Shown here one piece after another: positions 33,973 to 43,402 of a stretch of 64,000 nt of DNA (its first letter is position 1; each line of letters opens with the position of its first letter). A program made the position numbers and the translations under genes. Source of the DNA: Saccharopolyspora spinosa NRRL 18395 (GTDB lineage: Bacteria; Actinomycetota; Actinomycetes; Mycobacteriales; Pseudonocardiaceae). The stretch spans positions 918,974 to 982,973 of the forward strand of contig NZ_GL877878.1 of assembly GCF_000194155.1 (NCBI RefSeq). The letters are read 5' to 3'. Under the pieces are notes generated by a model, which was given only the letters and a program-made list of their open reading frames with translations, was not told where the DNA came from and ran no database searches.

Positions 33973-34994
33973 CGGGTGCCTCCTCGCAGGATGGAGCCCA
34001 CGCCGCCTTGGCCGGGCGGCGGCATCGGGGTGCCGGGGGCCAGCAGCTGGACGACGGTGCCGGGGACGTCGAGCGTGCCGTTGAACAGCAGGTAATCGCC
34101 TGGCGTGGCCTGCTGGAACAGCCCCGAGAACCGGCGCAGCGACTGCACGGTGGTGCCGAGGTTTCCGTCCAGCGACTGCAGGTCCGCCAGCACCGGCCGG
34201 AACTGCTCGACCTGGCGGGTCAGGGATTCGCCGGTCTGGTCCAGCAGGGCCGTTGTGGCGTCGCTCAGATCCGCGGTGTTGGCCAGCAGTGTGGTGAACC
34301 GCTCGCGTTCGGCCAGCAGCGCGTCGATCGCGGGCCGCACCTGCGTCAGCGCCGCGTCCAGGGTGGTCTGGCTCGCCGCCAGGTCTTGCGAGGTGGCGTG
34401 CATCGAGTCGATCAGCCCGGTGATCTCGGCGCGGTGCCGGTTCAGCGACGCCAGGATGTGCTCCAGCTGCCCCAGCAGGTCGCGAACCCGCTGTTCGCGG
34501 CCGTCGAGCGCGGTGTTGAGCTCGGTGACGATGGTCCGGGCCTGGTCGAGGCCGGAACCGTTGAGCAGGGTGCCGACCGCGGCGAGCGCGTTCTCGATGT
34601 CCGGACCGCGGGAGGTCCGCTCGATCGGGATCACCGAACCGTCGGCGAGCGACTCGCCCTCCAATGTGGACGGGGGCTGCAGGACGACGAACTCCTCGCC
34701 CAGCGGGGAGGCGAGCTCCAGGCGCGCGGTGGTGCCGGCGGGCAGCCGGACGTCCCGGTCGATGTCGAGCTCCACCACGGCACGGAAGTCCTGGGTGCCG
34801 ATGGCCGACACATGACCCACCACGGCCTGCCCGAGCCGCACCGCGCCGCCCTTCGGCAGCTGCCCGACATCGGAGAACACCGCGGTGACCTGGTACCCGG
34901 ACGTGCCGTTGCCGACGGGCAGGTTCTGCAGGCTCAGCCCGCACGAACTGGTCAGCAGCACGACAGCGAGCACCCCGGGCGCGGACCGGTTCAC
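33969..34994 (-). CDS. mceE: MCE family lipoprotein MceE (LprN-like)
   Basis: A 341-residue Mce protein starting with a short signal sequence and a Cys at about 18 (LLTSSCG) for lipid attachment, as in MceE/LprN proteins. The MCE domain follows (VFSDVGQLPKGGAVRLGQAVVG, VELDIDRDVRLPAGTTARL), then helices and a C-terminal GDYLLFNGTLDVPGT. The GTG at 34994 overlaps mceD as GTGA. Confidence 0.9.
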   Translation of the reverse strand: MNRSAPGVLAVVLLTSSCGLSLQNLPVGNGTSGYQVTAVFSDVGQLPKGGAVRLGQAVVGHVSAIGTQDFRAVVELDIDRDVRLPAGTTARLELASPLGEEFVVLQPPSTLEGESLADGSVIPIERTSRGPDIENALAAVGTLLNGSGLDQARTIVTELNTALDGREQRVRDLLGQLEHILASLNRHRAEITGLIDSMHATSQDLAASQTTLDAALTQVRPAIDALLAERERFTTLLANTADLSDATTALLDQTGESLTRQVEQFRPVLADLQSLDGNLGTTVQSLRRFSGLFQQATPGDYLLFNGTLDVPGTVVQLLAPGTPMPPPGQGGVGSILRGGTR

Positions 34995-36064
34995 CGGCCA
35001 CCCCCGAGTATCGCGCGCAGCGGTTCGATGTCCGGCGGGAACGGGATCGGGTTGGTGATCCCCGCGCCAGTGCACAGCGGGAGCGGCAGCTGGCGGCACA
35101 GTTGCGCGGTGGTGTCGAACTGGCTGAGGTTGGTGGAGATGTTCAGCCGGATGCGGAGGCGTTCGTCGTCGGTGATCGCGCGGTCGAAGTTGTCCATCGC
35201 CAGCGGCATCGTGTCCAGCGTTTCGGCGAGCTCCCGCTGCCGTTCGGCGAGCGTGCCGGCGAACTGGGCGAGCTGGGAGACGTCGCCGCCGAGTTTCTCG
35301 CCGTGCCGCCGCAGGAGGTCGTCGACGGCGACCAGCACAGCGGACAGCTTGCCGATGGCATCGCCGATTTCCTGCTGCTGGGCCTGGAAGTCCGCGCCCG
35401 CCTGGGCGGTCGAGGCAGCCAGCGAGTCGACTGCGTCCCGGTGCTGGAGGAGAACCCGGACCAACCGGTCGAGGTTGTCCAGCACCGCGCCGAGATCGCC
35501 GCTGCCGCCCGCCAGCACCTCGCTGGCCTGGGCGACGTCGGTGATCGCATCGCGAATCCGCGGGCCTTGCCCGTCCAACGCCGACGCGCTGCTGCGCAGC
35601 AGCCGGTCGAGCACGCCGGGATCGCCGCCGGAGGGCCCGAAGGCGGCCAGCAGCAAGTCCAGCGACCGGGACAGCTGGTCGAAGCGGATGGGGGAGTGGG
35701 TTCGCTGCACGGGGATCACCGCGCCGTTGGTCAGCCGGGGGCCGCCGGTGTAGGCGGGGCCGAGCTCGACGTAGCGGTCGCTGATGATCGCCGGGCTCAT
35801 GATGTATGCCTGCGCATCGGCGGGCAGCGCGGTGTCGGCGGGCATGCGCACCCGCACCCGCACCGTCGCGCCCTGCGGCTGCACCGATTCGACCCTGCCG
35901 ACCTCGACGCCCAGGATGGCGACCCGGTTGCCGGGGAAGATGCCGTCCGCATAGCTGAAGTCGGCCGACACTTCCAGTCCGGGGCGAGGCGCGAGCACGC
36001 TGAACCAGCCGCCGGTGACGAGCGCGACCAGCACGATGCATGCGATCAGCGTTCTGCGGCTCAT
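34991..36064 (-). CDS. mceD: MCE family protein MceD
   Basis: A 357-residue Mce protein with one N-terminal membrane segment (LIACIVLVALVTGGWFSVL), an MCE domain (FSYADGIFPGNRVAILGVEVG; RMPADTALPADAQAYIMSP) and a helical C-terminal region with RLNISTNLSQFDTTAQLC. It is the fourth mce gene. Stop and start are shared with its neighbours by four bases each. Confidence 0.9.
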   Translation of the reverse strand: MSRRTLIACIVLVALVTGGWFSVLAPRPGLEVSADFSYADGIFPGNRVAILGVEVGRVESVQPQGATVRVRVRMPADTALPADAQAYIMSPAIISDRYVELGPAYTGGPRLTNGAVIPVQRTHSPIRFDQLSRSLDLLLAAFGPSGGDPGVLDRLLRSSASALDGQGPRIRDAITDVAQASEVLAGGSGDLGAVLDNLDRLVRVLLQHRDAVDSLAASTAQAGADFQAQQQEIGDAIGKLSAVLVAVDDLLRRHGEKLGGDVSQLAQFAGTLAERQRELAETLDTMPLAMDNFDRAITDDERLRIRLNISTNLSQFDTTAQLCRQLPLPLCTGAGITNPIPFPPDIEPLRAILGGGR

Positions 36065-37038
36065 CGGCACCTCTTGAACAGTCCGGCGACGCACAGCACG
36101 TTGTCGGGGACCGGACCCAGCGGCGCCGATACCTCGCCCCACGGGCCGTTCCCGGTGGCGTTGGCGAGGTATCGGCTGGCCGGGCCGAGCCGGCGCAGGC
36201 TCTCGTCGATGGCCAGGTCGTTGCGCTCCAGCGAATCGGTCAGGGCGTGCAGGTCCGCCAGCAGCGGGTCGAGGACGTCCCGGTTCTCCCGGAGCAGCCG
36301 CTCCAGTTGGTCGACGACGGTGTGCACGTCGGTGCTGAGCTGGCGGATGACGGTCCGGCGTTGTTGCAGCGTGTCGACGATCAGCTGCGCGTCGCCGAGC
36401 AACGTGACCAGCGTGTCCTGCTGCTCGACCAGCGTCGTGGTCAGCATTCGGGTACCGCGCAGCAGTTCCTGCATCTGCTCGCCACGTTCTCCGACGATCG
36501 CCGAGGCCGTGGCGATGCCGTCGAGCACGTTGCCGAGAAGCTGCGGATCGTCTGGCGAAACCTCGTCCACGGCGTCGATCATGGCGCGCAGCCGGGGCAG
36601 GTCCAGGCCTTCGGCGGTGGATTTCGCGGCGGATTGGAGCTCGTCGAGGCTGTAGGGCACCGAGGTGTGCGACAACGGGATGGTTCCACCGGGGGAGAGC
36701 CGTGCGGGACCGGCGGATTCCACGCTCAGATAACGGGTTCCGAGCACGGTCCGCAGCTTGATCGCGGCGCGGGTGTCGCGGCCCAGGGAATGCGCGTCGT
36801 CGAGCCGGAACGAGACGCGAACCCGGTCCCCGGCCAGCGCTACCTCGGTCACCCGGCCCGCGGGCACCCCGGCGACCATGACCTGCGTGCCCACCTCGAG
36901 CCCGGCGGCGTTGCCGAACTCGGCGTGGTACTCGTTGGTGCGCAACAGGAACAGCACGCGGGGCACGGCGATCGAACCGGCCAGCAGGAGCAGCACCACG
37001 ACCGCGCCGATCGCGCCGTTGACCAGCACCTTCCTCAT
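36061..37038 (-). CDS. mceC: MCE family protein MceC
   Basis: A 325-residue Mce protein. It has a membrane anchor (AIGAVVVLLLLAGSIAV), an MCE domain (NAAGLEVGTQVMVAGVPAGRV and RLDDAHSLGRDTRAAIKL) and a helical tunnel region. I chose the ATG at 37038, which overlaps mceB as ATGA and has GGAGG upstream, over a GTG two codons earlier. Confidence 0.9.
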   Translation of the reverse strand: MRKVLVNGAIGAVVVLLLLAGSIAVPRVLFLLRTNEYHAEFGNAAGLEVGTQVMVAGVPAGRVTEVALAGDRVRVSFRLDDAHSLGRDTRAAIKLRTVLGTRYLSVESAGPARLSPGGTIPLSHTSVPYSLDELQSAAKSTAEGLDLPRLRAMIDAVDEVSPDDPQLLGNVLDGIATASAIVGERGEQMQELLRGTRMLTTTLVEQQDTLVTLLGDAQLIVDTLQQRRTVIRQLSTDVHTVVDQLERLLRENRDVLDPLLADLHALTDSLERNDLAIDESLRRLGPASRYLANATGNGPWGEVSAPLGPVPDNVLCVAGLFKRCR

Positions 37039-38036
37039 CGGCACACCTCCGTGTGCGGGCCCACGCCGAGGTCGACGGGATCACCGGCGACCTGGACGCT
37101 CAGATTGCAGAGGTAGACGTTCGCCCACGACCCGTAGCCGGTGACGCGGTCGAGGGTGTCGAGGAACGCGGGCATCTCCTGCACGGCAACGTCGATCTGC
37201 TGCTGGTTGCGCACCAGCATCGCGGTGATCTCCTGCACGGAACGCACATCGCGCGACAGGCCGGGCCCGACGTCGCCCAGCAGCTTCGCCAGCGAGTGGG
37301 CCACCGCCGAACCGCTGTCGATGGCAGCCGCGATCTGCCCGCGACTGGCGGCCGTTTCGGAAGCCAACCGGCCGAGCCCGTCGAGGAGTGCGCGCAGCTC
37401 CTCGCGCCGCCGGTTCATGGTGCCCAGCACGGCGTTGAGGTTGTCGACGACTTCGCCGATCACCTCGTCGCGGCTGGCGAGCGTGGCGGTCAGGGAGACG
37501 ATCCGCGACAGCAGCGCGTTGACGGTGCCGCCTTCGCCTTGGAACACCGCGGCGATCTCGGCCGCCAGCTGGTTGACCTGCCCCGGTTCCAGCGCCTTGA
37601 ACAGCGGCTTGAACCCGTTGAACAGGGCGGTGAGATCGAACGCGGGGCGGGTGCGCTCGACCGGGATCGTGGCGCCGGGTTCCAGCGGCGGCCCACCCTG
37701 CCCCGGGGTCAGCGACAGCGCGCGGGCGCCGGTGAGGTCGGCGTAGCGGATGACGGCCAGTCCGGTGGCGGGAATCCGCTGTTCTGCGGCCAGGTCGAAG
37801 GACACCTGAGCCAGTCCGTCGTGTGCGGTGACCTCGGAGACCTCCCCGACCCGGACCCCGGCGATGGTCACGTCGCTGCCCGGCTGCAGCCCGGCTACGT
37901 CGGTGAACACCGCGTGGTAGGTCACCGAGCGCCGGGTCATCGGGTCGGTCAGCGTGTTCACCACGACGATGCCCGAAAACACCGACACGGCAACGAAAAC
38001 GACGAGTCGGACGTGCGCGGAGCGGGTTCGTGTCAC
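37035..38036 (-). CDS. mceB: MCE family protein MceB
   Basis: A 333-residue Mce protein. It has a membrane anchor (LVVFVAVSVFSGIVVVNTL), an MCE domain (VFTDVAGLQPGSDVTIAGVR; DLAAEQRIPATGLAVIRYA) and ALFNGFKPLFKALEPGQVNQ, a very conserved MceB landmark. A C-terminal WANVYLCNL segment is also typical. It overlaps mceA by four bases. Confidence 0.92.
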   Translation of the reverse strand: MTRTRSAHVRLVVFVAVSVFSGIVVVNTLTDPMTRRSVTYHAVFTDVAGLQPGSDVTIAGVRVGEVSEVTAHDGLAQVSFDLAAEQRIPATGLAVIRYADLTGARALSLTPGQGGPPLEPGATIPVERTRPAFDLTALFNGFKPLFKALEPGQVNQLAAEIAAVFQGEGGTVNALLSRIVSLTATLASRDEVIGEVVDNLNAVLGTMNRRREELRALLDGLGRLASETAASRGQIAAAIDSGSAVAHSLAKLLGDVGPGLSRDVRSVQEITAMLVRNQQQIDVAVQEMPAFLDTLDRVTGYGSWANVYLCNLSVQVAGDPVDLGVGPHTEVCR

Positions 38037-39244
38037 GGCGTCACGACCTCCGATCCGCGCACCACCGGCCCCAGCAGGAGGCCGAGCACGTCAGGCGACG
38101 GCGGGGGAGCAGCGGGCGGGGTGGGCAGCAGGGGCGCCAACTGCCGCATCGCGTCGAGTTCCTGCGGGCTGCCGCCCACCGGACCGATCGGCCCTTCGGG
38201 CGGCCGCGTGCCGCAGTTGGGGCCGTCGAGTCCGGGGTAGCGCGGGCAGTCCGCGGGCGAGTACGGGTAGGGGCGGTCCAGGGTGCCGGCCATGCGGATC
38301 TTGAAGAACCCGGTGGAGAAAGCGCGATTCGCGCCGTCCAGGAATGCGTCCAGGGCATCCACACCGTCGCGCACCGCGTGCGGGTACCGGCCGAGGACCT
38401 CGGCGACCGGGCCGGTGGCGCGCACGATGCGGATGATGCGCTGCGCGTTTTCGTCGACGAACCGCTGCGACCGGTCGGTCAGCGCCAGGCCCGCGCCGAG
38501 GAGGTCGCCGATCGCCTGCTTGCGCCGCACGATCGTGCCCGACAGCGCGACGGCGTTGTCCAGGGCTTGCACCGCATCCGGTGCGGCGGCGGCGAGGTCG
38601 GCGCTGAGCGCGGAGAACGTGTCCAAGTGCTCGCCGAGGTTGTCGAACGGCGGGCTCCCGGCCAGCTGCGCGGCATCGTCGAGCACGCTGCCGAGCTGGT
38701 TGCCCCGGCCGCGCAATGCCTCGGCTAGAGCCGAGAAAGCGGTCTGGAGGCGGGCCGGTTGCAGGGATTCGACCAGCTGGTAGAGGCGGGTGTACGCGTG
38801 GTAGAGCTGCATCGTCGGGCGTGAGTCGTCAGCCGGAACCTCCGCCCCGGCAACGAGTTCGGTTCCGTTCGGCGCTTCGGGAACGGTGAAGTCGAGGTAC
38901 TGGTCGCCGAAGATGGTGCGCGGCATCAGCCGCACCCGGACATCCCCCGGGATGTCCACCAGCTTGTCGGACTCCAGCCGCAGTGTCAGCCGCGAACCGC
39001 CGATTCCGGGGTCGACATCGGCCAGCCGCCCAACGCGGACACCGCGGTACTGCACCGGTGTTTCCGGCCGGACCAGCCCGGCGGCAGCGGGCAACACCGT
39101 GGTGACCTCGGGGTCCGACCGGAATAGTCCGGCGCCGCCGAGTACGGTCGCGACCGCGGCGACGAAGAGCGCCAGCAGCGCGGCGAATCCACGAACGGCC
39201 AGCGCGTTGTGGCGACGCGCGGGTAATCGTTGCGGCTTGGCCAT
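38033..39244 (-). CDS. mceA: MCE family protein MceA
   Basis: A 403-residue Mce protein, first of the six. The N-terminus is basic, then one membrane segment (ALLALFVAAVATVLGGAGL), the MCE domain (PETPVQYRGVRVGRLADVDP; VRLMPRTIFGDQYLDFTVP) and helices with DRPYPYSPADCPRYPGLDGP, a region often seen in MceA. The Pro-rich C-terminus (PTPPAAPPPSPD) is free outside the membrane. It follows the second YrbE gene by two bases. Confidence 0.9.
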   Translation of the reverse strand: MAKPQRLPARRHNALAVRGFAALLALFVAAVATVLGGAGLFRSDPEVTTVLPAAAGLVRPETPVQYRGVRVGRLADVDPGIGGSRLTLRLESDKLVDIPGDVRVRLMPRTIFGDQYLDFTVPEAPNGTELVAGAEVPADDSRPTMQLYHAYTRLYQLVESLQPARLQTAFSALAEALRGRGNQLGSVLDDAAQLAGSPPFDNLGEHLDTFSALSADLAAAAPDAVQALDNAVALSGTIVRRKQAIGDLLGAGLALTDRSQRFVDENAQRIIRIVRATGPVAEVLGRYPHAVRDGVDALDAFLDGANRAFSTGFFKIRMAGTLDRPYPYSPADCPRYPGLDGPNCGTRPPEGPIGPVGGSPQELDAMRQLAPLLPTPPAAPPPSPDVLGLLLGPVVRGSEVVTP

Positions 39245-39246
39245 CG

Positions 39247-40098
39247 CTATATCCCCAATGCGGGTAGCGTCGGTCGCAAGCCCCAGAACGCGATGCTCAG
39301 CAGCACATCGGCGATGGTGATGGCGACGATGCTGGTGCGCAGCGCGCGGCCGGCTGCCTTCCCGACGCCTTCCGGGCCGCCTGCGGCGTAGTAGCCGTAG
39401 GCGCAGTGCACCAGCGTCACGACGATCGCGAACGCCACGGCCTTGAGCAGCGAGAACAGCACGTCCTCCGGCGTCAGGACCAGTCGGAAGTAGTAGTTGT
39501 AGGTGCCTTCGGAAACGCCGTTGAGGTACACGACCGCGACCCCGGTGGCCAGGTAGGAGGCGAACAGCCCCACCAAGTACAGCGGAATCACCGACAGGAA
39601 CGCCGCCACCATCCGGGTGCTCACCAGGTACGGCAGCGAGCGCACCGACATCGCCTCCAACGCGTCGATCTCCTCGGAGATGCGCATCGCGCCCAGCTGC
39701 GCGGTGAAGCCGGTGCCAACCTTCGCGGCGAGCGCGATGCTGGCCACCAGCGGGGCGATCTCCCGGGTGCTCACCAGCGCCGCCGCCAGCCCGGTCATCG
39801 GCGACAGTCCCAGCAGGTCCAGGCCGCGGTGCCCCTCCAAGCCCACCTGGGTGCTGGAGACGAAAGACATCGCGAACACCACGCCGATGGTCCCGCCGCC
39901 GGCCAGCAGCGACGCCGAACCGAGGCTGATCTCGCCGACCAGCCGCGCCACGTCGCGCCCATGCCGCCCCAGCACGTGCGGGATCGCCGCGATCGCCCGC
40001 AGGTAGCAGGTGAAGTGCAACCCCACCGCCGCCAGAGCGTCCACAATGGAGCCGAGTCGGGCTGCGGCGAACCGGGTGACTGCCGGCGGCAGCGCCAT
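39247..40098 (-). CDS. yrbEB: MlaE/YrbE-type ABC permease, YrbEB
   Basis: A 283-residue permease of the Mce importer. Conserved MlaE motifs: HRGLDLLGLSPMTGLAAALVSTREIAP, with the EIAP/L coupling segment, GTGFTAQLGAMRISEEIDALEAM and a C-terminal run of membrane helices. Two YrbE proteins form the membrane core, with an Mce ATPase (Mkl) usually encoded elsewhere; none is in the window. It shares one base with yrbEA (TGATG). Confidence 0.92.
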   Translation of the reverse strand: MALPPAVTRFAAARLGSIVDALAAVGLHFTCYLRAIAAIPHVLGRHGRDVARLVGEISLGSASLLAGGGTIGVVFAMSFVSSTQVGLEGHRGLDLLGLSPMTGLAAALVSTREIAPLVASIALAAKVGTGFTAQLGAMRISEEIDALEAMSVRSLPYLVSTRMVAAFLSVIPLYLVGLFASYLATGVAVVYLNGVSEGTYNYYFRLVLTPEDVLFSLLKAVAFAIVVTLVHCAYGYYAAGGPEGVGKAAGRALRTSIVAITIADVLLSIAFWGLRPTLPALGI

Positions 40099-40907
40099 CA
40101 GTACTCCCCCTTCGCCGGGACGAGCACCGGGTACAGCTCGGTCATCACCGTGTTCGCGACGAAGACCAGCACGAAAGAGATCACCACGGCCTCGTTGACC
40201 GCGGTTGCCACGCCGCCCGGCCCGCCCTTGGCGGTCAGCCCCTTGAAGCAGGACACCACCGCGGTGATCACCGCGAACACCGCGGCCTTCAGCAGCGCGA
40301 CGACGAAGTCCGGCACCCGGGAGAACTGCGTCAGCGTGCGCAGGAAAGCGCCCGGCGCGTCGCCGAGCACCCACATCTGGAACAGGAAGGTGGTGGCGAT
40401 GCCGACGAGCAGCACGATGCACGCCAGCAGGGTGTTCACCACGGCCGCGGCCACCACGCGCGGCACCACCAGGCGCTCGACGACCGGCAGCCCCATCACC
40501 TCCAGGGCGTCGATCTCGTCGCGGATCTTGCGGGCGCCCAGGTCGGAGCACATCGCGGAGCCGCCGACGCCGGAGATCATCAGGGCGCAGATCAGCGGGG
40601 CGGCCTGGCCGACGATCACGAACGCGACCACCGCCCCGCCGTAGCCCTGTGCGCCGAGCTGCCCGGCCAGCGAGCCGACGTTCAGCGCCACCACCACGCC
40701 TAGCGGGATGGTCACCAGCAGCGCGGGCAGCGTGGTGACGGCGGCCAGGAACGAGGCCTGCTGCAGGAATTCCGACCAGCCGAAGCGCGCCCGGCACACC
40801 GCCCGGAAACCGGCCGCCGCGGTGCGCACGGCGAAATCGAGCAGCAGGCCGGTCTGCAGCAGCGCGTCGCCGATCGGACCTCGGGCGGTGGGCAAGCCCT
40901 GGTACAC
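40098..40907 (-). CDS. yrbEA: MlaE/YrbE-type ABC permease, YrbEA
   Basis: A 269-residue permease. GQAAPLICALMISGVGGSAMCSDLGARKIRDEIDALEVMG is, in pattern, the MlaE coupling region, and five membrane segments follow. It starts with GTG at 40907, 27 bases after the TetR stop, and opens the transport part of the operon fadD-tetR-yrbEA-yrbEB-mceABCDEF. Confidence 0.92.
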   Translation of the reverse strand: MYQGLPTARGPIGDALLQTGLLLDFAVRTAAAGFRAVCRARFGWSEFLQQASFLAAVTTLPALLVTIPLGVVVALNVGSLAGQLGAQGYGGAVVAFVIVGQAAPLICALMISGVGGSAMCSDLGARKIRDEIDALEVMGLPVVERLVVPRVVAAAVVNTLLACIVLLVGIATTFLFQMWVLGDAPGAFLRTLTQFSRVPDFVVALLKAAVFAVITAVVSCFKGLTAKGGPGGVATAVNEAVVISFVLVFVANTVMTELYPVLVPAKGEY

Positions 40908-40934
40908 GAAACGCTCCCTCCAGGTCGGGTCGGC

Positions 40935-41573
40935 TCAGGACCTCGGACGAGCGTTCGGGCCGGCCTGCTCGCGCACCGCGGGGTACACGTCTTGCAGCAG
41001 GTGCAAGGCAGACCGGGTCAGCATGATGTGCAGATCACCGCGGCTGAGGGTGCCGCGGACCAGCCATTCGCGGGACGCGGCCTTGAGCATCGTGCCGTAG
41101 GCGCGGATCATCGCCCGCAGCTGTTCGCGGCCCTCGACGACGTCGGTCATCATCGCCGCCTCCAGCACCCGGTCGGCGGCCACCTCGTCGGATTCCAGCA
41201 GGACCTGGTCGAGGTCCTCGTCCAGACCGATGCCCTCGCCTATCGCGGACAGCCACATCTCCCGGTTGTGTTCGACTACGTCGATCCACCGGTCCACCAC
41301 TATCGAGATCCGCTCCTGCGGGTTGGTGCGCGGCAGGTGTTCGGTGACGGAGACGGGCGTCACCAGCATCTGCCGGACGACCTCCAGGTACAACTGGCGC
41401 TTGCCGCCGAAGTAGTGGTTGATCAGCGGCCGGGCCACCCCTGCGGCCCTTGCGATGTCCGATGTGGACACCGACGAGTAGCAGCCCTGGCCGAACAGCC
41501 GCCGGGCGACCGCCAGGATCTGCTTCCGCCGCTGGTCCGGTGCCAGCCGCTGCCGCTTGGCGGGTGTGGTCAT
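40935..41573 (-). CDS. TetR family regulator in the mce operon
   Basis: A 212-residue regulator: LAPDQRRKQILAVARRLFGQ with GCYSSVSTSDIARAAGVARP and LINHYFGGKRQLYLEVVRQM form the TetR DNA-binding domain, with ligand-binding helices after it. It overlaps the fadD stop as ATGA and precedes yrbEA by 27 bases, so it is made with the genes it most likely represses. The inducer may be an acyl-CoA or steroid-CoA; that is inference from context. Confidence 0.9.
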   Translation of the reverse strand: MTTPAKRQRLAPDQRRKQILAVARRLFGQGCYSSVSTSDIARAAGVARPLINHYFGGKRQLYLEVVRQMLVTPVSVTEHLPRTNPQERISIVVDRWIDVVEHNREMWLSAIGEGIGLDEDLDQVLLESDEVAADRVLEAAMMTDVVEGREQLRAMIRAYGTMLKAASREWLVRGTLSRGDLHIMLTRSALHLLQDVYPAVREQAGPNARPRS

Positions 41574-43402
41574 CGCCGGGATTCGGTGTAGAGCCGGTCG
41601 ATCTCGGCGGCATAGCGTTCGGCTATGACCCGCCGCCGTAGGCTCAGCTTCGGGGTCAGCTCGCCGGATTCGGCGGTCCAGGCGACGCCGAGCACCCGGT
41701 GCGCCTTGACCTGTTCGGCGCGGGACAACGCTTTGTTCGCCTGCACGACGGCGTGGTCGACCTCGCGCAGCACGGCGGGATGCGCGGCCAGCGATGCGGG
41801 GTCGACGGCGTCGATGCCGTGCGCCTTCGCCCACGCCGGTGCGGCCTCCTCGTCCAGCACGACCAGCGCCGTGACGTACGGCCGGCGGTCACCGATCGCG
41901 ACCGCCTGGCCGACCAGTGGGTGGGCCCGCAGCAGCGATTCGACCCGGGTCGGGGCGATGTTCTTGCCGCCCGAGGTGATGAGGATTTCCTTCTTGCGGT
42001 CGGTGACCCAGACCAGGCCCCGCTCGTCGACCCGGCCGATGTCGCCGGTGGCGAACCAGCCGTCGGCGTCCGTCGCGTCGTCCAAGCCGCCATTCGCGCG
42101 GAGGTACCCGCGGAAGACCACCGGACCTCGCACCAGCAGCTCGCCGTCGTCGGCGCACCGCACTTCCATCCCGGGCGCGGCCGCGCCCACGGCGCCGAAC
42201 GCGAACGCCTCCGCTGTGCTCACGGTCGCGCAGCCGCTGGTCTCGCTGAGCCCCCACACCTCGTACACCGGAAGTCCGATGCTGGCGAGGAATTCGAGCA
42301 CGCTCACCGGAACGGGTGCCGCACCGCTGAAGTTCTGGACCGAGGCGTCCAGCCCGATGGCGGCGCGGATCTGCTTCAGGAACGGGTCGGCCTGCTCGAA
42401 CTGCGCCGCCAGCTCGGCCGGGACCTCGGCACACCGAGCCCGCAGCCGGAACACCTGCGATGCCACGGCCCGCGCCTGCTGGAGCAGCGCGGCCTGGTCT
42501 TCGGGCAGCGACGCGAACTTGGCCTGCAGCCCGGCCACCATCTTCTCCCAAACCCGTGGCACGCCGAACAGTCCGTGCGGCCGGACCGCCACCAGGCTGT
42601 GCAGTAACGCGGCCGGATCCGGGCAGATCGTGACGTGGCCCGCCGTGCAGATCGGCAGGTAGATGCTCAGCATCCGCTCGGCGATGTGCGCCATCGGCAG
42701 GTACGACACCGAGCGCGGGTGCTCCGGCGCCGGCACCAGGAAGTCCTGCATGACCGCTTGGTGGATCACGTTGCGGTGCGAGAGCACCACGCCCTTCGGG
42801 TCGCCGGTGGTGCCGGAGGTGTACACGGCGCACAGCGCCTCGTCGGGGGCCGTGGCGTCGGTGAGTTCTTCGAAGGTGTCGCGGAAATCCCCCACATCGC
42901 CGCTGCCGCGAAGGTCCGCGTACGTGACGAAGCGCGGATCGCCGGGCGGGATGATCGACGGATCCAGCGCCACCACGGTGCGCAGGTCGGGCAGGTCGTC
43001 GATGATCGGGCGCCACCGGGCCCACTGCGCGGCACCCTCCAGCACGACCACCGCTGCCGCGCTGTGCCGGGCGATGTAGCGGATGTGGTCGGTGGTCGAC
43101 GTGTCGTAGAGCGTGCAGGAGATCGCCCCGAGGTGGGCGGCGGCGAGGTCGGACGCCCAGAGCTCGGGTCGCTTGGGCATGGCGATCAGCATGCGGTCGC
43201 CGCGGCCGAGGCCGTGTGCCGAGAGCCCACTGGTGACGGCGGCGACCTCGTCGCGCAGCGCGGACCAGCTGAGGGTGGTGGCGCCGGGGCCGATCCCGGT
43301 GGTGAGCGCGGGCCGGTCGGTGTGGTCGCGGGCGTTGCGGCGGAGGAGTTCGGTGATGGTCAGGCCCTCGACGGCGGCATGGACCTGCTCTGCTGTCGTC
43401 AC
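41570..43402 (-). CDS. Long-chain fatty-acid-CoA ligase (FadD-like)
   Basis: A 610-residue AMP-binding enzyme. The P-loop is YTSGTTGDPKG, followed by SYLPMAHIAERM, VFRGYLRANGGLDDATDADGW, FATGDIGRVDERG and DRKKEILITSGGKNIAPTRVE, the canonical A-loop and C-terminal motifs of long-chain acyl-CoA synthetases. It would activate imported fatty acid or sterol side chain to CoA. Similar ligases (FadD5) flank mycobacterial mce operons. The GTG at 43402 has AAGGGA upstream. Confidence 0.92.
   Translation of the reverse strand: MTTAEQVHAAVEGLTITELLRRNARDHTDRPALTTGIGPGATTLSWSALRDEVAAVTSGLSAHGLGRGDRMLIAMPKRPELWASDLAAAHLGAISCTLYDTSTTDHIRYIARHSAAAVVVLEGAAQWARWRPIIDDLPDLRTVVALDPSIIPPGDPRFVTYADLRGSGDVGDFRDTFEELTDATAPDEALCAVYTSGTTGDPKGVVLSHRNVIHQAVMQDFLVPAPEHPRSVSYLPMAHIAERMLSIYLPICTAGHVTICPDPAALLHSLVAVRPHGLFGVPRVWEKMVAGLQAKFASLPEDQAALLQQARAVASQVFRLRARCAEVPAELAAQFEQADPFLKQIRAAIGLDASVQNFSGAAPVPVSVLEFLASIGLPVYEVWGLSETSGCATVSTAEAFAFGAVGAAAPGMEVRCADDGELLVRGPVVFRGYLRANGGLDDATDADGWFATGDIGRVDERGLVWVTDRKKEILITSGGKNIAPTRVESLLRAHPLVGQAVAIGDRRPYVTALVVLDEEAAPAWAKAHGIDAVDPASLAAHPAVLREVDHAVVQANKALSRAEQVKAHRVLGVAWTAESGELTPKLSLRRRVIAERYAAEIDRLYTESRR

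Noticed and set aside
32761-35001. Long single frame spanning mceF and mceE
   Set aside because: The upstream part is a shadow; Mce domains, anchors and ATGA overlaps define two separate genes.
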